Assembly (NCBI GenBank): GCA_003993805.1
Contig: RSEF01000004.1
Coordinates: 3,495,742 to 3,559,741, forward strand
From: Himantopus leucocephalus
Taxonomy: Eukaryota > Chordata > Aves > Charadriiformes > Recurvirostridae
Reading direction: 5' to 3'
DNA: 64,000 nucleotides
Part shown: positions 23,301 to 35,300 of the stretch, one piece after another
Position numbering within the stretch: the stretch's first letter is position 1
Layout: each line of letters begins with the position of its first letter
Translations under genes and position numbers: made by a program
Notes under the pieces: model-generated
The model's input: the letters and a program-made list of their open reading frames with translations, nothing else
What the model was told of the DNA's origin: nothing
The model's database searches: none

Positions 23301-26300
23301 NNNNNNNNNNNNGGGGGGGGGGGGGGGCTGGGTCCTGTGTGGGGCAGCCGGTGGCAGGCCGCGGTGGGAAGGGAGCAGGCAGCTGCCCACCGAGACCCTC
23401 CCCGGGCTGGCAGGTCGAGTGGCGGGCAGGGCATCCCGCCGGCGGGCGAGGGGCCGGGAGCTGCTCCCGGGGCTGTGACTGTGTCCCGAGCGGCACTGTG
23501 CCGAGATGCAGCAGTCCACGTCCCCTCATGAAGGTGTCTCTCCGGAGCCCTGCCGGTTTGTGCCCCCAGCAGCTCCAGTCCCCTCCACCGAGGCCAGCGT
23601 ACTGCCCCTCGGCCGCCCTTTGCCGTGTGCCTCCTGGGTGGCATTGCCGGGCAGTGCCCTGCGGGTCCCTGTCCCCGCTGTTCCTCCTCCATCCCATGGC
23701 AGAGGCCGTCAGAGCCACTAGTGCCGCTCAGGGGTGTGCTGTGGGTTTGTTTGTTTTGGCTTTTTTTTTTTTTTCTTTCCTTCTTTCTTTCCAGGAAGCA
23801 CTTAATGTTCTTGTATTTCTGGCTCCCTTTTGCCACTTGAGATTTGGCAAAGACGCCAACCAAGAGTGGTTCCTAAATGTCAAACAGGACAAAATGTTTT
23901 GAAACCCCATTAGACCGAGGCTGAAATGTCAGTGTTTTGTAGCCGGTGGCTTTCCGGGTCCACGGTGGCTCCTGGCACGTGCTGGCAGTGGCACCCAGAC
24001 TCCAGCCGTCCTGGGAGGCAGCGCTGCCACTCCAAAACACAGAGACTGTTCTGTCTTGGGGGTTGACCTCGACGCTCTGGAGGCTTGAAGGCCTGGGAGC
24101 CATGGAGAAAGGTGTCCCTGGTGTGAGCCCCAGGTGCCAGGGTCCACTCATGGCCAGGTCCCCTCCAGGGGACGTGTGCTCCTAAATATTTGCCTTTTCA
24201 ATGTGCGTCATGGCTGCGGAAAAAGCAGGGCAGCTGGATTGTAGGACGCCCAAAGGAGGAGATGCTGGTGGAAAGGGGCTTTGCGATGTTCCTCCCCGCT
24301 GGCAGAGGCAGAGGATGGCACCCGCCTGTCCAGTGTGAGCATGGGCAGGGCTTGCGCATGAGGTGCCGGCTGGGTGCATGCGTCCTCTGTGTCTGACCTC
24401 CCTGGGGCTCCCAGGGAGCAGAGAGGCTGCTTGTGCAGGTCTCAGGGGACAAGGTGCCCTCCCTGTGTAGTGCTGCCAGGCGCTAGGAGTGGAAAGAAGC
24501 AACAACAAAAACAGGGGAGGGTAGAAAGAGGAGCTGCCCTCCTGCCTTTCTTCTGAGCACCTGCGCCTGGTGCAGTGCCTCTGACCACTGCTGCATGCCG
24601 TGGAGGAGGAGGATGTGGCTGCTCCCCGCGATGGTGCCTCTGAGCTGTTTGTGAGGTCCCTTCCCTTTGAGCACTTCTCCCCCAGACCTTTGCCAGCCGC
24701 TATCACCAGTGCTTGGGTTTGGTAATTCCCCTTCCTCGTGCCCTACGCAACAAAGCCTTGATATTCCTCACCTGAAAATACAAAAAACTTGTGTGACGGC
24801 ATTTCTCTGAGCTGGCCGCTCCAAGGGAAGCGCCAGGGCTGCTTTTAAAAGCCTCCAAGCTTTCCCTGTGGCCATCCCCCCCTCCACTCACGTGTGCCCC
24901 GTGTCTGTACTTTAACCCCACAGCCGGAAGGTGTGCGGCGTCAGGGCGATAAAATGCTGGGCTGGAGGGCAAGGATGGAGCTGGGGGTAGATTTTGCAGG
25001 TGGCCAGGCTGGAGCCTGTGGCTGAGCATCCCCGGGCTCTGCTGATGGCCCCGCAGAGCCGGCCTGGCCCTGGGCAGGTGGGTTTGCGTGCCACAGAGAG
25101 CAGGGCATGCGCAGGAGGCTTTATGCATGCTCAGGGGTTGCTTTCCAATGCAGCTCCCCTTTCTACCAGCGCTTTCTCCCCTTGTGCTCTCTCCTGGTGC
25201 CCAGGAATCAGCTTCAGAACCGCTGTCTTGTTGGCTCCACTGGGTATCTTTGCAGCTGCGCCACACGAGCGTGTGCCGGCACTGGGGGTCCTCGGCGCAG
25301 GCCAAGCTGTTGTCCCTGCCTGAGCTTAACGGTCCCATGCACACTTGGGGTGAGCTCGGCCGTGTCCTTCTCCTGGCGCCAAGCTCACCCCACGGTGCAG
25401 GATCAGTCCCAGCTCCAGGAGCACCCGCAGCCTGGGAAGGGCAGGGCGACGGGAGGTTGGAGCGGTGTTTTTATCGAGTTGTTGAGTGGGAATAGCAAAC
25501 GTCCTGCCCCTCCTGGCACGCAGCGCAGCGCCACGGTGGCACTCATGGCAAGAGGCCCCAGTCACCTGTTGCATATTTTTCAGTCTTGATAAGTGTGTCC
25601 TGAATGCGGCTGGCACCTGGGTCCCATGGGAATGCCAGGCAGCTGAGGATCAGCTGTGGCTCACCTCCCTGCTATGCCGTGGGCAAGCTTCCTGGGCAAG
25701 TTTTGGCTGTGCGGGAGATCTCCTTCCAGGATGCTGAGGCAAGGTGGCCGTGAGCCAGGGAGCAAAGGCAGGACTGCTGTGTGCTGGAGGGTTACGTGCC
25801 GGTAGTTCTCTGGGAGGCTGCTCCAGCAAGCAGATAAGGGGGGGCCGGTGGCAGCTGGGAGCATCCCGTGCTTGGTCCCAGGGTAACCTTGCCTCCCGTG
25901 CACTGGGAGGTTAGTGGCGGGATTGATCTGGGGCTGGCTGCTCCTCTGCCCCATGCCCTCCCGCAGTCAGAGCGAGCACACGTTGGTGGCTCCTCAGGAG
26001 ACCCTTCCTAGGATGGGATTGCGCTCGCTCTCCGGGGGATAAAGCCAGAGCAGCCCCTGTGTCCTTCTTCAGTTTGCTGCATCCAGCTCAGCTTGAGCTT
26101 CTGGTCGTGCCAGCAGGCTTTTCCCAGCCCTCCAAGCAGTGTGGATGCTCCAGAAAAATTTGGAAAGTCCCTTTCCGTGGAGTGTCCTGGCCGAGGTGGG
26201 GGCGTTTGAGACCTCTGCCCTTGGGGTGCAAGCAGGGGACACGGTTGCTGGCAGGGTGGTGACACCCAAAGGTTGCCCTCCCGACATCCCTGCCCCAATG

Positions 26301-29300
26301 TCAGTGGTGGCTAAACCTGCTTCTGCCCTTTGCTGCCTCCACCTCGGGCTTCTTTGGGAGAAGGGTGTTGCAGGAGGGATGCAAGCCCGCGTGGTGGGGA
26401 GCAGCGGTCCTCTTGATATGGGGGTTGTGCAGAGAGGGAGTCTGTGCCCCCAGCGAGGTGTGGGACGCCTCGACTCGGCTGGTTACGGGGGTTGTAGCAC
26501 CCAGCTCAGCAGCTTTCTGGGGGAAATAGCTGTTCTGTACCAAAGAGGGTTTACAGAGCAGCTGCACCCGCTCCTGACAGATGCTCTTCTGGGATAGAAG
26601 AGCTCATGGGCAGCCTGGGGCAGAATGAGCTGCGTCGCAGATGCTGTGGTCCACCCCAGCGTGGGGCGAGAGGTGCGGAGCAGGACAAAGCTCACCTCTC
26701 TCTGCCGGGAGCTCGGTAGAACCCTGGCGCAGTTTGGCCAGTGCAAAAGTGCTGCTTCGGTGTCAGAATTCAGCTTTCTTATAAAATAAGCTTTGCCTGT
26801 GCCTGGCTGCTTCTGCCTTTCCCTCTGCTGGCAGGAGGGCAGGCGGGGGCAGCGGGTGCCCCTCGGTGTGGGACAGCCGGAGTTGGCAGGGGTCTGGTCA
26901 CCTCCGCATTAAGCAACTGACGCTGCCCAATGCGCGGCACCTCTTGGTGTCCTGTGGCAGGGGAAGGGGCTTCACGTGGAGTTTCTGTGTGCCACTTGGT
27001 GTTTTTTGTGTATATCACCTTTTTTTTCAGTCTTTAAGTACAAATGCATCTGTGGCAGCGGGGTGCAGGAAGGGGGATGCCCAGGCGGGTCTGGCTGCAG
27101 AGTGAGGGGCTAGAGAGTTAGGAAATGCTGAGCTGCAGCACCCCATAACCCCAGCCCCGCGTGTGTCTGCACCGAGAGTTGCCTGGTGCATTTCTTAGCA
27201 GTGCGTTGTTCCTGCTACCCCGGGGCGATGCAGCTCTGCAGGCACAGCCTGCACGATCTCCCCAGCGTGGCTGGGGCTCCGCTCTGCAGCCAGTGCTCAC
27301 CTCCGCTGCTCAGCTGCTGTGCTCTGGTACACACACACAAAAAAAAAACCAACCCCCAAAAAAACCCAAACCCCATCTAAACCACTGGGTTGTGGAGAAG
27401 GCTTTCTAGACAAGTCTTACAGCAGAGATGAGACTAGTCCCCTCCCGCTGGGATAGGGGGTTCTGACTGCAGGGCGTGCCCAGGGGACAAAACCAAGGGT
27501 ACCGGGTCAGGGCTGCCAGGGTGGGCTGTGGCAGTGCCAGCAGCTTCCCTGGTGCTACCATGCTGCAGTTGCTTACAACCAGCAAACCTTCCCCACTCAG
27601 CCCTGGGTAAGCAGGGCCGGTGCCTCCACCCTCTGCTTGCTGGCCTGACCTTTACACCCGGCTGAAGGTCGGGCTGGTGCGGTGGCAGGTGCTGGCGTGG
27701 TGGCTGCTCCCATCCAGCCAGCCGGCAGGGAGATGGCAGTGACTTCTGGAGGGTCCCCTGGGTTCTTCCTGCGGGTCTCTGCCACCGGGATGTAGGAGGG
27801 AAAGGTGAATTCCTCCTCCCTGCTCCCCTTCCGTGAGTGGGGGGGGGCTGTGCTTTGCCTCCCCCGTCCCCATGCCTGCTGAAGAGAGGGGCTCCGCTGC
27901 TGGTAGAGCAGTGGGTGGGGACCCACATGGTGGCTCCGGCTGGTGGGTGACAGCCTCCTGGAGGGGCTCTCTTTCTCTTTCTCTGCACGTTTTGAACCGC
28001 TCTGTAGGTCAGCGTCTTGCTGAGCTGCCGCTGGGTAGCAGCGGAGGTCTCAGCAGCCCTTCCCCGAGCTGCCTGTGCGGGGCTTTGGGGTGGGTTTGGG
28101 AGCAGCTGGTGCCCTGCCCGCTCTGGGTGTCTGGGCTCCTGCAGGGTGCTACAGCCTCTTCGGCTTCATCCTCCCTCGTGCGCGGGGATGGACGGGCTCA
28201 CGGGCGAGATGCCTTGCAGGTATTGCCTCTTGCGGCACTTACCGGCTGCGCCCCGCTCGGGGGCAGCCCCTGCCTGCACTGACCACCTCTCTCCCCGCAG
28301 AGTACAGCCGCTTCGAGTCAAAGATCCACGACCTGAGAGAGCAGATGATGAACAGCAGCATGAGTTCCGGTTCCGGCTCGCTCCGGACAAGTGAGAAGAG
28401 ATCTCTCTATGTCCGGTAAGGCTCAGACCCCCCTCCCTGCCTGCCCCTGTGCTCCAGGCCGCCGGAGCCTGGTAGGATGGGTATATCCCCACAGGCCAGG
28501 ATGGTTCAGCCTGGGCTGTGCGGCACCTCTGCGGAGGGGTGTTTTGGAGGCCAGGGAAGCGAGTGTGAGCGCTGCGTCGGGAAGCCCAGAGGGTGCCGCA
28601 GGAAGAGCGGTGCTTTTGCCCTGATTCACCCAGGCTGGGTGTTCAGCATTCCAGTGCCTCTTCTGAGCCCCGCTCTGCTTTGGAAAGCGCTGGTGTCTCA
28701 GCAGAGCCCTGGGCGGCTGCTGGCCAGGCCAACCCACTGGGGACCACTGGGAAGTGCGCGGCATCCAGCGCCGCTTCTGCCCCGGGTGCTCGGGGCAGCG
28801 TTCAGGGTGCTCTCCTCAATCCATTCCCTGCTAACAGGCTCTCCCCATCCTCCTCCTGCCATCCCTGCAGCAGGATCTGCCTGGAGGGGAGATGAGCTCT
28901 TAGGAGGATTATTGCTCTGAGCCCTCGATGTGCTTTTGGTCCAGAGCCAGGCGCAGGGCAGGCAGGGGTTAAGCAGCCATGCAGCTCTAACTGCTGCAAG
29001 TCCTGCATCACCAGGGCAGCCCCTGGTCGCTGCCTGCCTCCTGCCACCTCTTGTCCGCCACAGCGTGAGTGGGGTGACAGCTGATGAGTAATTTTAACTT
29101 GGTAATTAAAATAATCCTGGAAATCCTTGCCCTGCCCAGCCTGTTGCTGGTAGGAGCAGGGGATGCTTCTCCCTCCCTGTGGGAAGGGTGACAGGGGCCG
29201 AGGGTGCATCAGCCTCAGCCTGTGTCTCTTACTGCATGGCTGCTCCATGCAGAGGGGCTTCAGGCTGTTGCTGGACCCGGTGCAAGCCCGGCCTGGCAGG

Positions 29301-32300
29301 AGGGGAGAGCTGCAGCTCCGAGTTCCTGCAGTTCACGCTTTCCCGTGAGGCTCTGCAGGCATCTTGCTTGATTTAGCATCTCGGGGCTCCGTGGTGGGGG
29401 CGTGCAACAAGCTGGACGCCGTGCTGCATAAACATCTTGCTAGTCTTGTCCTTGCTCCTCTGCTGTCCCATGGCTACGCTCGTGAGTGGAGCAGGGTTTA
29501 GGTTGGGTCCGGCTTGAGTTGATTCTGTGAGTCTCTTGTTCCCTGCCTCAATAGGTGCTGCACGTATCAGGGCATGCCTGCGAGCCAGAGAGCTCGGGGC
29601 TGCTTGTAGCATCTCGCATCTCTCTTGACGCATCCCTCCACGTGGCTTTGGTGGCCTCTGCAGCACTGTGTCCCCTCACATACACCCCGCTGGCATCAGG
29701 CAGGAGCTGGGCAGCGCCTTGCTGAGAGGGTGATCCCAGGGGAGAGCTTTTCCCCCGACACGGCCCAATATGTCCCAGCTCTGGCGGCAGCACACCCCGC
29801 AAACCTGCTGGCGAGAGCCGCCTGGGCTGCCCCAGCCCTTCTGGGTGGGGTAGTTTCGAGCACAGTTTACCCGAAACCAGCTGAGCTGCTGCGCCGCAGA
29901 CAGGACATCAATTACAGGACTTGCTACCCAACTGCTTGAGTCAGCCCCATGAGGCTGCGTTGCACCCCGCGTGTTGTCGACAGGGCCGGAGCCAGGCACC
30001 CAAGTGCCTGCCGGAGCTGTTTTGGGGGTGCCGGCGCTCGCCACATGTTTCGGAGCCGCAGCCATGCATCACGGGCAGGGGCGAGGCAGGTCTGCGCACT
30101 GCCACAGGGCAAAGTCTGCCAGCACTGGGACTGTGCTGGGCGGTGATGGGGGTCAGGCGGGCGTTGTGCCTGGGCACCAGGAGGATGAGGATGCCGTGCT
30201 GCGTCCCTGGCACTACTCCCCTGCCCTCCAGCCAAACCATCTGCTCGCTTGGCTGCCCGTGCCAGGGGCAGGGCCAAGTGGCCACACTGCCGTCTGGCCT
30301 CTGCACCCCAGGGAGCACGCGGCCACCAACACGGCCAGGGGTTGGTCTCCAGGAGCATCGCGCCTTGGGGAAGCAAACACCTCGTGCCTCTGCTTCACAG
30401 GTGTCCGGCCCTTACGCAGATCTTGCTGTGCCTGCCCGGGGATGGCAGTGGCTGCTGCCAGAGGAGGCAGGGAGCCAACCCAGGGCCAGCGCTGCTCTGC
30501 AGGGCAGGGTGTGGGCAGGGCACCCTGCAGCCTGCCAGGGTTTGGGAACCGGCCTGACCAGTTCCTCGGCTCGGCACTGGCCTCGAAGGGGCCTGCCGGC
30601 CACCATGCATCAGCCTTATCTTTTGGCCAGGAGCTGCCTGCGAGGGTTGCTCGCCTCCAGCCAAAGCGCCCTGTGGTGCTTCGCTGCCGGCTGCAGCGTG
30701 CCGGGGTGGCCGCACTTGGGTACAGAGGGAACCCAGCACAAGAGGTGCCCAGCCCTGAGCAAGCTGGGAACGGGGGAGTGAGCTGGTGGCTGGGTGTACC
30801 TGGACGCGTAGGGCTGCGCTGGGTCTTGTCCCAAAGAGCCCTCCTCGAGCTACATCAGCCCATTCATCATCGGCTGTCTTAGCCCACTCCCGAGTGACTC
30901 AAAAGGTTTTGCTGCCCAGTGCCGAAGCAGGGATCTGGCTGTAGAAGTGCCCTCCCGGCTCTGCTGCTCCACGGGGACCTGCCACCCAGTCCCTCGGCCC
31001 TCCCATTTGCACCGTGTGCTTTCAGACCCCGTTAGGAGTCCCTGCAGCGGAAGCGGGTAATGAGCAGGGCTGAGGGTGTCTCTCCTGCTTGAGGACAGCT
31101 TGTTAGTGCCAGGATTAAACTAGCAGCCAGCCAGTGTTTGTGGTGCCTGGGCTGGTGTCAGGCTGGGGGGGTGAGCAGGGCCAATGTCCCAGGAGCGAAC
31201 ACGGGGCTTGTGCTGCTGGCAGTGGGGCTTTTAGGGACTGTTCCTTTGTTTGGTTTGTTGCAAAGTGGATACGTCAAAGCATTCGTGGTTTGAGACCCGT
31301 GATTAGTAGAATGAGTTGCACGTGAAGCCACCGAGAGCAGCCTGTGGGTACGGGCTGCAGTGCTGCATGTGATGAAGTGTGCACAGGAAGGGCATTAGTG
31401 CTCCTCTAGTTAAAAAAAAAAAACAATAATCTTTTCTGTAGCTGGTTAGTTTAATATTGTAGTTAATTTTAAACTAAATAAACTGTTCTCAGGAGAAGTA
31501 TTTAGGAGTCTGAAAAGGATCAGTTGTGGAAGCAGAGATATATATATAGAGATATATACACACCCTCAGATGCGTTCCTAATTCACAGGCTCTGGGTTAA
31601 CGTACCCCCGTATGTAAATAAAGTGCGTGCTCAAAGCGCCCGTGGTTTCTGCCTGTGTGGCTGCCCACCCATGGGGTCTGATGGTCCCCGTCCCGCTCCT
31701 TGGCCCCGCAGCTGCTGGGGAGGGGTGGTGGGGAGCAGCCCCGCATCCCCGCCGCCCTCCTGCATGCTGCTCCTTTCTTGGGGCCACGTGAGCTTTGCCT
31801 GCTCGCTAACCACAGCTGCCTCCAAGGTGTCTGTGGTTCGTGTGCCTCTCGCAGTGAAGGTCAAGAGCGAGTTGGTTTGGTCCAGAGCTGTTATTCCTGC
31901 CTTGCACGCCTCGGGGCTTGTGCCGAGCCCACTGGTGGCAGGGGTGTGCTGGTGGCTGTGCGGCGCCGCTCACCTCGGCAGGGGATTTCCCCAAAGTTTG
32001 GGTTTAAATCCTTTAAGGTATAAAGGTGATAGTACCCCAGGAGGTCAGTGGCGCTGCTGCCCTCACTGCCTGGCTGTGCTCGGGGAAGGCATCAGTCCTC
32101 TCTCTGCTCCTCCACAGAGCTTTGTTTGACTACGACCGGACCCGGGACAGTTGCTTGCCCAGCCAGGGGCTCAGTTTCTCCTACGGGGACATCCTGCATG
32201 TCATCAATGCCTCCGATGATGAGTGGTGGCAAGCCAGGCTTGTCACGCCCCATGGCGAGAGCGAGCAGATCGGGGTCATCCCCAGCAAGAAAAGGTGAGT

Positions 32301-35300
32301 GTCCGTCAGCAGGAGGCTCCTGGAGCTCCCCAGCCTCCATGAGCCCTGCGGCCCTCGGGGGTCTGCTCAGGGTTGGGATGTCCTTGTGGTCCCAGCCCAC
32401 CTGCCCCTCCCCAGCTGTGCAGCGTGAAGGGTGCCCTGGTTGGAAGCTGGAGTTGTGTGCAGGTCTCCCTGGGGAGATGTTCTGCAAAGCTGGGTGAGAC
32501 TCCAGGTGAGGAGGGGAGCGCTCAGCCCCCTCTGTGGTCCCCGGGAGGGTGGAGAGCTGGAGTTAGCCAGTCTGGGGCTCCGAGTGGGCTGCTCCTTGTG
32601 TCCTCTGACAACCTGCCCAGCTCCCATGAGATGGGAAGCCACAGGGAGCAGAGGAGCTGGGTGCCACTGCCTTCAGGTCTGCAGAGCCAGCCCCATCCAT
32701 CTCTGCCCCCCATCCCTCCCCTGCTGGGAAAGCTGGCTTGTCCCCACTCCTGTTCCTGCAGGCACTGGCCTTGGCCAGACACCAGGAAGGCAGCTCCACC
32801 TCCATCCCTCTCTGGGAGGGAACTGCCCTTTGTCAATGGGGCCACCACCTGAGGGTGCACAAAGCCATCTGGGGAGCTAAGCAGACAGCACGGAGGGTGC
32901 GTGTATGGGACTAGCAGCTCTTTTTCCCCTTTAACTTCCAAACAGGGTGGAAAAGAAGGAGAGAGCGCGGTTGAAAACGGTGAAGTTCCACGCCAGGACT
33001 GGCATGATTGAGTCCAACAGGGTAAGTGCCGAGCTGGGGCTCAGCGGGTTCCTGGAGCCGGTAGCTAGCAGGGGCAGGATGAGTCCCAGCAGGGGCAGGA
33101 TGAGTCCCAGCAGCTGCAGCTCCCAGTGGGGTGGCTTGGAGCAATCCCAAAGCAGAGAACAGCACAACTGGACCTCCCCAGGCCCTCATCTGCTCGGCAC
33201 AAATCCTGCGTGACTCTGCTGGGGGTGAGCAGAGGAGTCCGGGATGGTGCGAAGGTGCTGGGGAAGGAGCCCTGGTTGGAGTGGTGAGGGAGCAGAGCCC
33301 GTCCCACCGCAGCCCGTGGCTGGGAGCTGACTGCAGGCAGTTCATGCAGGTGAAGGTGGCCGCCCTCACCCGGGGTGCTTAGCGAGCCGACAAGGAAGGG
33401 AGAACGGCCTGGCTACCCCTGCAGAGCTGCCGATTGCCCCATCAGCTTCCCACCATCCCTACCACCTGTTTTTCTCCATGCTTAATTTTTTTCCTGCATT
33501 ACAGTTTTCATGTAATCTCCATAATTTCATTTGAGGGTGACTGCCCTGGCACAGCTCCTCATTGTCTCTTCATTTTTATTTTTCCCACACGCGTTAAACA
33601 CCATTGTTTTTTCTGTCCTCCCTCCCATCTCCATGTTCTTCAGTCGATCAAAACGAAACGTAAAAAGAGTTTCCGCCTCTCTCGAAAGTTTCCATTTTAC
33701 AAGAGCAAAGAAAACCTGGCCCAGGAGAGCAGCGGACAGGAACGTAAGTAGCAGCTGGCCAGAGAGGGCAAGCGTGTGATCCTCAGGCCCCCTGCCTTTG
33801 GGGGAGAGATTCGGCACATTTCCGTAGCCAGGGGTCCTGGCATCTGCCCGTGTTCGGGTCTGTGCTCCAGTGGTGCCAGCAGCTAGGGAGAAGACGGAGA
33901 TTGAAACGAAAGCAGTGGCTGTGGGCTGGTGCTCTTTTTCTCTCTCTCATGTTGAATGTCTTCATCTTTTCATCCAACTTTACACCCGCCTGACCCCCTG
34001 CTCTGCCTCCCCCTGCTCTCCCCTCTCTGCTGCGGGCTCTGCTCCCTCCCTCCGCCTGCCAAGGGCTGCTCCCCTCCAAGCAAGGGGCTGGCCACCTCCT
34101 GCAGAGCGTCTCCTGTCGCCGTCAGGGCTGAGGGGCTGGGGTGGTCCCGGCTGTGCTCCCCATCTCCCCTAGGAGTGACTCGCAGCTGCATATTCCTGTC
34201 TGAGAGCCCTTCCTGTGGGTTAAACCCCGTGGGTTAAACCCCTCGCTGGTGGAGGAGCTGCCCACCCACAACTGAGGCACATCTTTGGTAGCCGGCTGCA
34301 CCAGCTGGCCTGGAGGGGGTCCCCATGCCCAGCTCTCACCTGGCAGCACCCTGGGGCTCCCAGCAAAGGCGGGGCATTCAGTTCACTGCCCCGTATCCTG
34401 ACGTTGCCAGCACTGGAGCTGCTCACCAAACCCAGCCCTTCCTCCTTCCCAATGCTAAACTGCATCCTTTCCTTCAGGAAGCATCCAGAGAGCCGTGGTT
34501 CTCACACCTTGGGGCAGAGGAGGTGGGCAAGGCAGAGCGGTTTCTCTGCCCTGTACCAGTGCAGCGAGCGCGTCCCCTCCCCTCCAGTGGCTCTCTTGGG
34601 TGTGATGCAGAGGCAGGAGGTTGATGCTGGGCTGCTCCGGGGACTGCCCGCATCCCTCTGCTGCCCGTACCAGGCTGGCGCCGGCTTCCAGTGAGCTTAG
34701 CAGCCAGGGTGAGCCTCTGGCCTTCAGTGAAGGTTAAATCTGTGTGTCCGGGTATCTCTCGTAGTGCCTGGACGTGGTTGGGCTCCAGTTGGCCCTGTGC
34801 TGTAGCTGAGGGCTTGCTGGGGTGCTGCTCTCTGCCAGCCCTGCAGTGCAGTGACATACCGCACAGGGATGGGGCAGGCAATGCTGTTTGCCAGCCGGTG
34901 TCACAGATCCGCAGCTCGCTCCCTGCCCGTGTTCGGCCACCGTCATCCCAGCTTGCAGTGGGGGGGTCCTTCCCCCGTGTTTCCATAGCCCATGCGAGCA
35001 CTGGGGCCTGGGCAGCCAACACACGCAGGTGAAAAATGTGCCCTACTGCCACGCGGTAGAGGACTGGCTGTGCCACGTCTGCCGCCAGAGCGGCCGGGCT
35101 GTCCCAGGGTTGCACCCTGCCCGTACACCCTGCCAGGAGAAACACCTTGGACCCGCTTGCCAGCAGCTCAGGGCTGCGATCGCTCAGTGCCAGCAGATGC
35201 TGCCGTGGCCACCCAGGCCTAGGGTGGCCCTTGGGGGCTCTTTGGCAGAGAGGATGAGTTCAGGGTGGGGGGATCTGGCCACACAAGGCAAGATGTTGGC

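Noticed and set aside
22297..23478. 393-codon open frame running through the PDZ3 exon and an N gap
   Set aside because: Only 22717-22819 is real coding sequence. The rest is GC-rich intron whose stops are rare, and the N run inflates the length.
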